Source: Dermanyssus gallinae (taxonomy: Eukaryota > Arthropoda > Arachnida > Mesostigmata > Dermanyssidae). From it: DNA of 64,000 nt. The notes under the pieces were generated by a model that had not been told where the DNA came from, ran no database searches, and saw only the letters and a list, made by a program, of their open reading frames with translations. Every line of letters starts with the position of its first letter. The stretch's first letter is position 1. Of the stretch, positions 45,923-59,400 are shown one piece after another. Location of the stretch: NCBI GenBank assembly GCA_003439945.1, contig QVRM01002238.1, forward strand, positions 557,001 through 621,000. Reading direction: 5' to 3'. The position numbers and the translations under genes were made by a program.

Positions 45923-46520
45923 CTACGAGCAGAGAGTTTGAACGTCTATGTCTGCGGATATAGCTCATGATGATTGCCACTCACGACCAGTCGCGATTGG
46001 TGGTAGGCAAGGCAATTCGTTTGAACTCGTCGACGATTTTTTGCCTGCCTCGTTGTTTTTATGTCCAACACTAGACAACGGCTGCAAATGCGTAAACTCT
46101 ACACGGGCTACAAAGTCAGTCTACTTTTGTATCTGCTGATGTTGCTCGCTGAACTGAACGGTATAAAAACGTGCGTCGTTGATCGGCAGCTACGTCTGCC
46201 TAACAATTACTATCTCTCATTTAATGGCTGTTACACTTATTAGTGATGTAATAATACTAATAATTATTATTGTAATTATTTTCCTAATAATAACATGCCA
46301 CCTTACTAATAAAATTGACATTACTCCACGTTCAATGAATAAGCGAGGCTCTAAAAAGTGGTCATAACTAGATGGCCCCATATGTAGGAAATGCGGCTGT
46401 TCGACAAAGCCAAAAGAGTGGAACGTTTGGCTTTGCTGTATATGATTCTTACGCCTTCAAGTTCAGGATGCATTTTTCTTAGTAACCAGAATAGTGTAGT
46501 TGACTAGACTGTATATTGCG

Positions 46521-46555
46521 AAAAGACAAACCTTTGACCCTAAGGTTTGTCTTTT
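46521..46555. repeat. perfect inverted repeat, 14-bp arms, 7-nt loop
   Basis: AAAAGACAAACCTT (46521-46534), TGACCCT, then AAGGTTTGTCTTTT (46542-46555). Confidence 0.88.
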
Positions 46556-47148
46556 AGCAACCTAAGATCCGAGACAGATTTGCCAGATAATTGTGGATAC
46601 ATTTTCTTTGCAATTCTCCTTTGATTGCTCTGTAAAAGCCAGCTGGTAAAACTAAGAAGCATAATACTAAAACTATGCCCCCCCAAAATCACAATCACTT
46701 TATATCTATCAGACTACCTTTTTTTAGAAGGATTTTAAGGATTCGTTGCGTGTTATCACCGGAATCCTGAAGATATGAAATATAATTAAGTTATTTGGAT
46801 ATTGGGATTAACATTTGGGTCAAAACTCAGTCAAGGAAGTTTCGTCTTATTTTTTTGCCGAGAACTGGCGTTGCACCACAATTCTGCACAATGTTGATGA
46901 TGCACTACTTAAAGCATTGCGAGGAGCTGCTGATCATAGCAAAACGCAATGAGAACACAGTTAATCAGCCAAAATACATACTTCAGAAACAACACTGACA
47001 ACGATCAGACCAGTTGTTCCTCTTTACCAGACCGCGTACGTTCACACCCACCGTTGTAGGGCTCTAACAACTTCTAGAGGCCGCGAGCCCAAGCCATTCG
47101 CCTTAATAATAGTAATAATAAGAAGAGGTTATACTGGTCTATGAAATA

Positions 47149-47153
<5 letters not shown>
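46556..47153. other. no gene seen
   Basis: AT-rich unique DNA. Confidence 0.4.

Positions 47154-47232
<79 letters not shown>
47154..47232. repeat. AT microsatellite
   Basis: About 39 TA units. Confidence 0.9.
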
Positions 47233-47235
<3 letters not shown>

Positions 47236-48689
47236 AACGAAGAAGAGGTTATTCTAAGTGAACTCTGTATTGAGATACTGAATTAGACATGAGCTTATGG
47301 AGAAGAGCAAGCCTTCCAATAGCCTTCAGGGGCCTTGGTATGAGAAGGGCTTTTTTTATGCTGAAACCTCTCAGCATTAATATGGGGGATTACGAGAATC
47401 GTGATGTACATGCGTGATGCCGGCTATTGGGATGGATGCTCCCGTTTGAGAGCCGCTCCTAGGAACCTGGTGTAGTCGACTTGTCGATACTGACGGTCTC
47501 TATGCTGTCTAAAAAGTCCCGGCAGGCTGACAAGACACGCGAAGCTCAATGGAATAGTGGAACTCAACAGAATAATTAAAAATAACAGGAATATCATCTA
47601 CATGAGCCCAAAGGCCTGAGCGGAAGCAATGATGATTTACAACCGGATGACATAGCCACACGGCAAAGCACGGCGCCGCTTCATACCTTCCTCACAGCTT
47701 GAATGCAGAAGGGCCATAGAACACGCAGATTCGAAAAACCAAAGCAAGTATCTAGAGCTATCGAGAACCTATCACCTGCGCCTATAGCACTGAAGATAGT
47801 GGGTACTATAAGGGTTGGCATCGCAAAATTTTGATGGGGTATCGCAAAACGCACGGATGATACTTCGGGCGACCGATGCAAAGCGATGTTTCTGAGGCAA
47901 CTATGTCATTGTCGGTTTGTAGAGGAAACTCTTCTATTATAGGCGCCATGGGTTGGCACTACATTAACTGCTAATAGTTAAAACGTTTGTTCAACATGAT
48001 TGTAAGAATTACACACCAATAAATATCATGACTATGATGATTAATACTAATAATAATAATACTTGAAAGCATCTTCTATATTTAATATACGGAAGGGTAC
48101 ACACATAATGCAATTTAAAATAGTAGCGACGAAGCAGGTGAATATACGACTGACAAGGGTCGTGTGGCGCGTATTACAGTGAAGGAGAACAGTTGGTGGA
48201 CAACACTATGGCAATTAAGGCGAAAGCTGAGGTTCGTAAATTACCTCGGATGGTCTGCAGCCACGAGATCTGCATGACTATACGCTTGACAAGCCTTAAG
48301 AATAATCAGCGTTCTGATGGCCTTACGAAGAACTTTTGACTTACTTTTACATTACACATTTATTTGATTTGTTAATCAGTATTTGGTTTATACATATTTT
48401 TATTGCAACTTTCCTACAACACTTTATTTAGTGATATCGTTCTTGTCCACTGTTGAGGGTGATTCCCAGTTGTCTACCTAGCTTGCATTCGCCCTCGGTG
48501 TTATTTTTTGAAACCCATATCGTGCACATAACTTTATATAAAATACAATATGACGTTTAGTATCACCTTTATATATTATACGTTGTAAAAGTTGTGTTAG
48601 TATACATATGCCAGATTCATATTCAAATATATACATCCACAGGTTTCCAGTCCGAGTATAATCTCCTTTCCGATATCCTCATGATTCAA
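47233..48689. other. no gene seen
   Basis: Unique DNA. Nothing recognised; could include the undetectable 3' flank of the adjacent LINE. Confidence 0.35.
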
Positions 48690-50430
48690 TAATACGCTAT
48701 TGGGACCCCTCCATTAGAGCGAAACTCCCTAAAGAAGTCACTTCTAGGCATGACGCTGCGTGGTACCTGGCGCAAAAGTTCCCGCACCTAGTGCAAATAC
48801 AGGTATCACACGACACATGAAAACTCAATGTTCTGCAAAGAATGTGGTGATACCCATGAACCCCAAAACGCGCTGGAGTAGTCGGAAGATCGAAACGTTG
48901 TTTAAAAAATTCTATAAATTGCGGCGTGCCACCTAAGAGGTAAACTAATCTGTTTAGGGTTAAGCGGTGCAGCCTCATAACACGTTTCATTGTCATAACG
49001 CGACGTGGTAAGGTACTCCCATATGACTTGAATTCCGCATGCAGCAACAGGTGCAACATTTTTCTCGAATAAGGTCATTGCTGACAGTAGCGATAGCTTC
49101 GATGGCGTCTGCACTCCAACACTCGCAACCAAGGCTCGCCCGACCCTGTCCTTAATGTGCTCTTTGAAGCATCGGCCGTTGGTAGGTAATACCACCCCCA
49201 AATACTTAAAGCTATTCACATAGTCAAGGGACGTTGGCCTTATACAAGGTGGGTCGAATTCGGTCAGTCGCCCTCCCCGGTGGAATTTCATAGCTTCAGT
49301 TTCATCAAGGTTGATTGTCAGACTGGTTTCTTGTACGTACGCGGAGAGTCTTGCCAATGCCTGTTGAACAGGAAAACGACTTCTTCCGAAAATGACAAAG
49401 TCATCTGCACACAGCATCGCTTTGACGTGAGAAGTAGATCCTTGGACTTGAGATGGCAAGTAATTCGGCAACAGGGAGAATAGCAGAGGGCTCAGATTAT
49501 TGCCCTGCGGGACACCGGTCGTTTGGGCGAACGGAGGGAGCTGGGACACCCTGTCATCGATACTCACTGAATTTTCCTGAAACATAACCTTGATTAACCG
49601 GAGCATGTTGACCGGAATTCCTCAGACAGCTTTACCAGGATCCTGCCTCTAAGCGCCGTGTCGAACGCAGATTTGAAACTGACGTATACTGCGTAGAGCG
49701 CCTGTTTTGGCCGGTTGATGGCGCTGCGCATTTCGCTTAACAATAGGTTGCATGCCGTAATCGCCCCGTGCAAAAACCGGGCTGTTCGTCCGGTATACAG
49801 CCGCAGAGCTTCAATAAGGTGCTGAGCCGTCGGGTAATAAGGAGTGCCAGGAGTTTATAACAGCAGCTTTTCTTCGCAATTGCCCTCCAGGATGACGGCA
49901 CCTGCGGATCACATTTCCTCTTTGGTATGATGATAAGCAGCGCATAAGTCCAAGATCGTGGTAGACGTCCCTGACAAAGCATTGAATAAACTTGTCCAAA
50001 AAGAAGCCATGCCAGCCGCCGTCTTTAGATATTCGTTGCAAACTCGGCCCAAGCCAGCTGCTTTGTTTGACTGGAACCGTTCCATGAAGCGTAGCACTTC
50101 CCCTACGGAGAACTCTGCTATTAGCTCATCACGCGTAAGCGAAGTCAATTCGTCCCATGCGCTATCGAACAATGGAACGCTTCTGGAAATGGTTGCATAC
50201 ATTATTGTGAAGTGCTCTATCAAGAAAGCGGAGTTTATGGGACACAAAGACGATTTTACCCGTTTAATCCACCTGTAGGGCTCCTTGATGGCCTGCTTCA
50301 GTAACTTCTCCTCCTGACGTTCAAGATATTGTCGTCGCGCCGTCTTGAGAGTTCGTCTATACGAACTCTTGAGCAGGTTAATGGTCATTGCTCCAGTCTT
50401 ATCACTGTACACATACGCCACTCAGCAAGA
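48690..50430 (-). pseudogene. LINE reverse transcriptase, about 1.7 kb, frameshifted
   Basis: Reading down the minus strand: 49909-50421 gives the upstream linker (YLERQEEKLLKQAIKEPYRW; SNKAAGLGRVCNEYLKTAAG, the usual KAPGPDGI region). 49737-49982 gives LPRSWTYALLIIIPKRK and LCGCIPDEQPGFCTGR. 48902-49606 gives TTGVPQGNNLSPLLF (motif B), MLCADDFVIFGRS (catalytic ADD; first residue Cys rather than Tyr), SLTINLDETEAMKF and NSFKYLGVVLP. After a further shift, 48697-49059 holds a thumb-like part and a Cys-rich end (CDTCICTRCGNFC, then YHAASC). At least three frameshifts are needed. Motif style suggests a Jockey/CR1-superfamily LINE. The endonuclease domain was not found upstream. Confidence 0.75.
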
Positions 50431-52797
<2,367 letters not shown>

Positions 52798-52909
52798 TTC
52801 TACGGTTTATTTATTAGATATAAGAAGTATTTCCACAAATCTCGAGTTATTACTATAAGCAGTGGTGATACCTTTTGCTCAATGAGCTTTTTGGCACGTA
52901 GGGGTCCAA

Positions 52910-52982
52910 GCCCTCGTGGCCCAATGGATAAGGCATCGGTCTCCTAAACCGGGGATTGCGGGTTCGAGTCCCGCCGAGGGTA
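52910..52982 (+). tRNA. tRNA-Arg (anticodon CCU)
   Basis: A complete cloverleaf can be folded. The acceptor stem GCCCTCG pairs with CGAGGGT (one G-U at the end), and the D arm is GGCCCAATGGATAAGGC. The anticodon stem TCGGT pairs with ACCGG around loop CTCCTAA, with anticodon CCT at 52943-52945. The T stem GCGGG/CCCGC encloses TTCGAGT. The discriminator is A. There is no intron. The sequence closely resembles metazoan tRNA-Arg-CCT. Internal A and B boxes are intact, and an RNA polymerase III terminator follows, so this looks like a working gene. Confidence 0.96.
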
Positions 52983-52988
52983 CATATA

Positions 52989-52994
52989 TTTTTT
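52989..52994 (+). terminator. Pol III oligo-T terminator of tRNA-Arg
   Basis: Six consecutive T residues lie six bases after the tRNA end, as expected for RNA polymerase III termination. Confidence 0.85.
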
Positions 52995-54491
52995 AACTTT
53001 TGTGTACCAGTATAAAACAGTAAATTTATTTAATAACATTAAATAGTCCGTTTTTATCTGTTTATTCACCTACGTTAGTTCTTGTATACCGAACTCGAAG
53101 AATGTCTAATACTAGTTGTCCTCTATTTCACTAATATTACTTGCTATTCAACTTCCAACAATATAGCAAAACACTATTTGTTACGTATACAAGTTAATAC
53201 CAAGTGCGAAACAGTATATAACACAATATTTAGCTCTTAGATACAGGCATACGTCACATTTTAATGCGGTGCAAACGTTCTTGATTGTTGAAAGTTGCAA
53301 ATTTGGACTAAAGTGTGTGCAAGATAAGTTTTGAAACGTCTCAGAGTATAGTTTACCTGACTTGCCATGGTATTTAAAGTATAATATACTGCATATGTAT
53401 ATCACTTACCTTGTCACTATCTAATATTCAAGGTGAAATCTTTACATTATAATATAAGGCAGATTGATACACATTAACGATTAATGTTTATTTAAACCGT
53501 TATACTTTGTAAGTGATGCTTCCAGGTCTAGAATATAAGCGAACTTTCAAATGTAAAACGGAATGAATCTTTATGTCATTTATATTGACAATGCATTAAT
53601 AAGTCTCTGCCGAATGTTTATGAAAATACCGGATGCATCTTGAGGAGCCGAATCATTTCAATATGGATGTGTGAGAAAAAAAATTGGTGGCTCCCTATTC
53701 GTGGATGTGCTGTACTCTAGGGCGTGCTTACGTTGCACACTCTTAGAACCTGATCATACGGAATCAGACGAACATGCAAGGTTTCATTTTACTAGCTTTT
53801 CGATACGCTACTGCACAATAAATGACTTTGCCAATGCGCAATCGCATATCTTTGGTCGTGATTTGACGAGATCGCCAGCTCGTTTGCTGGCGCACTCTGA
53901 TTGGCATAGGTACCTTGCACATGGTACAGTCCCATCAGAAACGTCAGTATCTGATACGGGCTTTTGCGTAACCACGAAAACAAATGGTCGCATTCGGGAC
54001 AGTACCGTGACCGACGCGCTCCCGCAACGTTCACCGTTTTGCTCTTCCCGTGCATCTTTAATCCCGACAAATTAGGTCGATCCGCCAAATAGAATCAGAC
54101 TCGGAAATTTTAAATGTTCATCAGTCCTCTTTTTACTGCCATTTGACACATAAGGTGAATTGGATAGCGGGCTGCGCAAGTGTTGCACAAGGTCCATTAA
54201 ATGCAGCTGCGGCAAATGACTCCAAACCGATCGCTTCATACTGTAGGTCTTACCACCAGGCAACGCAAAGATCGTGCTCTGAATAATGATCAATTTGGTC
54301 TAGCCGCGGCAATTTACTTCTGTGTCGGAGCGTTTATGTGGAAACTCATAGCACCAGAAAAAAAACATGATTTTGCTTCATATGCATGCAATACAAATAC
54401 GAGCGCACGAGGAAGAACTTAACTCTCAAGGGAAGAAGCAGTCATAAAGCTACATTTACAGGCAAATTCTTTTTCGGTGCCAGTACGCGCA
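52995..54491. other. no gene confirmed
   Basis: AT-rich DNA after the tRNA. A 134-codon frame (53671-54075) has no recognised domain. Confidence 0.35.
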
Positions 54492-54548
54492 TGGGGAGAA
54501 ATCTCCAATAATCCTCGCATGCCTATGGGGAGAAATCTTCAATAATTC
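54485..54548. repeat. imperfect tandem duplication of about 34 bp
   Basis: ATGGGGAGAAATCTCCAATA and TATGGGGAGAAATCTTCAAT lead two adjacent copies. Confidence 0.7.
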
Positions 54549-55010
54549 TCTTTGCCAGAGGATATGGTCGACGAGTATCTTCCCCCGGCATTTCCGCAAT
54601 TATCTTACAAAACGTTCGTCAGCTACAAAAATGCACTTACTAGCTACAGCTACAAAATCGAGAGATTCGAAGAGCACACTTCACATCTGACAAAGTGCAG
54701 ACTTTGCAGTCAACTCAGATCACATTGCTCCCAAGCTCCCAGTTTACCCAGTAATGTTTAATTTCAGCGTCATTTGATCAGTTTGAAACGTTCAAATTTA
54801 CTTACAGATCGTTTACGTAATGCTCCCTGAAAGCTCGCGTACATGGCGCATATGGGCCAGAAACTTCGCAAACGTTACATACATAAATCTCTTCGATCTC
54901 TCTTCGATTATGATACGTACGCACACATGCATGAACCACGGAGTTGTAGTGATAATATTTATGATAATGATGATGGCTACACACACGTATACAACAGAGT
55001 AAAAAGATAA

Positions 55011-55016
55011 TTTATT
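55011..55016 (-). promoter_or_regulatory. candidate polyadenylation signal of jagn
   Basis: On the minus strand this reads AATAAA, about 380 nt beyond the jagn stop codon. No closer AATAAA was seen after the stop. It implies a 3' UTR of roughly 400 nt. Confidence 0.45.
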
Positions 55017-55394
55017 TCAACACGCATTTTCTCCTTTCGTTCCTTCCGTCCTCCAGCTGCATATTTATAGACGGGGCGCAAGCTTAGTCAGGCATTCGCT
55101 CTCACACACACGCACGCAATCTCTTTCGCTCGTTGCTCGCATACTTTACAATAATCTCTGGCATAAGAAACACATTGGGCAAACAACAGTCGGCCCCAAA
55201 ACCTCGTCCCAGCTCTAGGGAGAGATAATTGCAATTATTCTTGAGGGTCAGGAGTATCATTCGTGTTTGGCATCTCGAAACGATCTCCCTCTTCCCCGCG
55301 GTCTCATCGCCAGTCATTCTTTTCACATTTATCCTTGTGACAAAATGAGAATGATCCACTTCCTGTCAGCAGCCAGGAACAACGCGGAAAAACC

Positions 55395-55475
55395 TCACTT
55401 TGTTTTTCTTGCTGCTACTGTTTTCTGCCACGTCAGTATTAATCGCAGAGCGAAGTACAATGAAAATGAATGCAC
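55395..55475 (-). CDS. jagn: jagn terminal coding exon and stop
   Basis: There are 26 codons and a TGA stop (55395-55397) after an acceptor ending gatggcttgcag. It encodes [20 protein letters not shown] then AARKTK, matching the family C-terminus (fly VHGFTLYFAYNLVKAW; human VHAWQLYYSKKLL). The basic tail fits ER retention through a C-terminal dilysine-like signal, although the last residues here (RKTK) are not a strict KKXX. Confidence 0.87.
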   Translation of the reverse strand: MHSFSLYFALRLILTWQKTVAARKTK

Positions 55476-55963
55476 CTGCAAGCCATCGAAGAAACAAAAG
55501 GAGTATTTAGTACTATTATAGATGTATACAATGTGCTGTGCAATTATAGCAACTTCATGTTCAGAATAGTTGCACCCATAAAAAAATCAACTTTAAAACC
55601 ACTTACTACAAGCTCGAAGGCAACTTTCTAAACTATTCCATATACATAGAAAATATTGTGATGATTTATTAATCATTTACAAAACGTTTCCACACTCGGT
55701 AGTGCCCGCCTCATATATATATATATATATATGTGCGTTTGTGTAGAAGAGTATAATACCTGCACAGCGAGGACGATGAATATATACCAAAGGACGGCAA
55801 CTGGATACCCCTGCCAGAAAGTGACTCCGCTCTTTGTCTGAACGTACTGGCTCATCTCCGAGAAGTAGAGGAAGGCAGCCGCAAGCACTGGGACGACGCC
55901 GAACATGAACGTACCGGAGGCATATATCTGTATTATCAACGCAAACACACAATCCCAACAGAT

Positions 55964-56031
<68 letters not shown>

Positions 56032-56032
56032 A

Positions 56033-56092
<60 letters not shown>

Positions 56093-56432
56093 GGTGTCCC
56101 CAAACTAATAGTCAGTGCTTTAGAACGGTCATATCGAACGATATATTTATTAACAGTATAATGATCGCAAATATACCATTTTGTTCCAATTGTTTGACGA
56201 AAGTGGCGAAAATGTTAGAGATAGCAATGCATTCACAAATATGTATTAGACCAATGTGGCTCGCCGGACACTGCATTTGAAAATGTGCGTATGGCATAGA
56301 ATAATGTGAGTCCATAGTGAAACTGAACACGCCGACGTGTTTGTCTGACATTTTTGTAGTATTTGTTGAGTAGAGAGTTTGGTACAGGTGGATAGGAATA
56401 AGCAGCAGCTAATTTGGCCTCAGTTATACCTC

Positions 56433-56477
<45 letters not shown>

Positions 56478-59400
56478 ACAATGTCAGTGTGCCAAGTATT
56501 CCACTTGACCACAGCGCAACCCCAGTAGCAAGCGTGTCAAGCAGAATGGTACTTTAGCTCCCAGGGCGCCTACAGTCTCTTTCAACACTCTCACAACTAC
56601 ATTTTAGACGCTTGTAATAGGCTAAGATTCCCATGGCGCCATAGCCTCTAAATGCACCATTGTCATCGCGTTCTCTTTACTGGATTTACACGAGCTTCCT
56701 CTAGCCGATAAATAGTCGGTCTGTTGATCATTTTTGCCATGGCAACGCCCCGTTTCGGATAGCGTTAGCCGCCCAAGCTACCGCCGCTTCAAACCATAAA
56801 AGGTCTCAAAACTCTGAGACGTTTTAGAACTAGCGAAGAAGTTGGTTTACTTGTGTCATGCCTTGGTGGTCAAGTATTGCGAACGCGAGCGACCTTAGCC
56901 ATAACCACAAATGGCGTCAGCCTAGTAAAGAGTATCCACATAGCCATGCACTCAACGTACCCATTGTCTATGGAGATAACTAATTTCTAGTTCATTTCCT
57001 TTATCGAACTGCTAAGTAAATGTCGTTCCCGCTTCGTAGTATCTTTTCGGACATATTTCATATAACTGTAGTATTTCAGAACAGAGCACCGGTCTAAGCA
57101 ACATCTATATAGGGTTATCAACAAAGCAAAAGCGCAGGCCCAAAATGCAAGCATGATATATAAATAGAATTATAATTTTTTTTCCGATAATGACGAGTCC
57201 CTTTATTAATCGAATATTGTTCAATGTTAAGTTTAAACAGTAAATTTGTTTTTATTATTTATATAAGTTCGTTATGTTAGAATTATAATTTGTTTATTCT
57301 GTTCTGAACAGTTTAATAAATGCAACTTACATATATTTACAAATGTAAGAAATATACATGAGATGACGTTTATAAATAAACGTTGGACAGACAACCAGTT
57401 CGTATTCGGTGTGCGCTCATGCGTCATACCGTTTAAAGCGGATAGTAGGCAAAACCCAACCGACCAAGCAATTGCGTATCGGGGGTTTCAGAATAGAACA
57501 ACTATTGCTCGCAATCTTCCTGCCGAACGAATCTTTAGTGAGGCTACAAAGTTTCTTCGTTTGCCAAAAGCAATTGTTTACAAAATTACCGCAAAGTACG
57601 CGGCTGCAGAGGAAACAGAACCAGGGTTCTACACAGCAGCGCGGAATATTAAAAAAAGAGTGCGTTGTGCGAAAACGCTAGAATTAGGTGAGGCAGATGA
57701 ATGCTTTGAGCTCCAAACGAAAGACAAATGGTTTACGAAGACTTCAGGCATTAATCAGTCTGATACCATAAAAGTAAGTCTGACTTTCTCTGAGGCCAAA
57801 ACGACAGAACAGACTTGCTCAATGCCGGGCGCTCCTGGGTGCCGTTAAGCACAAAGCAACAGGCAATATTAGATTCTACCCCTACGAGAAGATATTCGCA
57901 ATAGACGCAATGATTACAGACGGCGAAAAAACCGTTGGGTTGTCCACAATGCATAGGATGCCCATATTGTTGGGAGAGCAAGAAGAAGTTTGATAATGTA
58001 CACGTCTTAAGTTTAATGTCTAGTGAAGGGGACGTGATGACACGATACATTTTTCAGCAAGTTTATTTGCAGTTTCCACAAACTGAAGCGTAAGCGCGAT
58101 AAACTCTGTTTAATTAGGTTTACAATATTTGAACAAGATGAAGCACCCGTTCACACCAGCCGCTTCGCGCAAGATTGGCTCACGGAGCATATCAGTACAT
58201 TCTAAGCAATAAGCAATCGCGGCCGTCTAGCATTCCAGATTTCGATCCCCTGGATAAATAGCAATGCGTAAGGCACTACTGAGCAAAAGTCATCACTGGA
58301 ACAAAACTCGATGCACCAGCACAGACTCGCTAACTGACTTCATTCGGCGGGCATTTTTGCAAATATCAATAGGCAGATTTCAAGGCAAGATGAAAGAAAA
58401 AAGTTCGCGAAACGAGACAACGATCAATGAGAGAGCAAGTCGATTGATGCGGGGGTCCAGCTGCTCAAGCTGCCTGCTTTCAGCAAGGTGATCAGGCAGG
58501 CCTCGTGTGGTCATTCACAGCGTGGCCACGCTACTGAGGAGGGGTCTGTGACGCCGACGGACCAGAACGAGGAAGAGGGAGAGAGCGAGGTCTAGGGAAA
58601 AACGAATGATCGTGGTGACAATCTCAGTGCTACTGCTTGCCGCATCCCCCTGCAGGAGTGTCAGGCCAACACGTTTCAAGGGACACATTGTCCGGTATCT
58701 CTTTTTCGCATTCTGTTGTCTGTCGGTCTGTCTGTCATTATTTGCCGCAAATGCCAAAACTATGCATTGTTTACCAGTCACACCAGCAACTCTGCCTACA
58801 AAACACACATACCGATAGGCAAAGCAAACTCTAGATCAAGCACGAGTTTACCAGTGAGACACGGAAGAGAAAGCAATGTGAACTGAGTCAAAATGTCCTC
58901 TGCTAGTCACAAACGATATAACGGCGTAATATACCGACACTCATGAATAAAGCAACGCTCTTTGCTGGTCGCTTTTTGTTCGAAAAAAAATCATTACAAA
59001 ACATGACACCTTTTAACAACTATTGCCTACTGTGTGGCAACATAAATTACATTCGCGCAAAAACATTCCGAATATATATATATATATATATATATATAGG
59101 CGAGCACTGCCGAGTGTGCAAACGTAATGTAAATGAATAATGAATCATCAAAATATTTTATATATATATACTAATTCAGGAAGATCAGGTGAAAAGTCCG
59201 TGGCTCTCAAACTTAGCTACGTGTTATCGGAGTTTAAATTCGCCACATTAAACAGCACTTTCTCATAATAAAAAGCAGGACCTCAAACATCTATCGGGAC
59301 GCAAGAAATGTGTATAAATAAATTACCATTATTAAGGTCAGAGCCTACACCTTGGCTTTCAAATGAACGTATGAATGTAGCAAAAAACATAAGCTATGTA

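Noticed and set aside
46061..46243. Plus-strand frame resembling the first jagunal helix (LYTGYKVSLLLYLLMLLAEL)
   Set aside because: Only generic hydrophobicity is shared; it is on the other strand, and no further exon supports it.
53671..54075. 134-codon plus-strand frame as a gene
   Set aside because: No domain, no splice or promoter context, and antisense frames of similar length.
56091..56351. DNA transposon end beginning GGGTGTCCCCAAAC
   Set aside because: It resembles known inverted-repeat termini, but no matching opposite end was found in the window.
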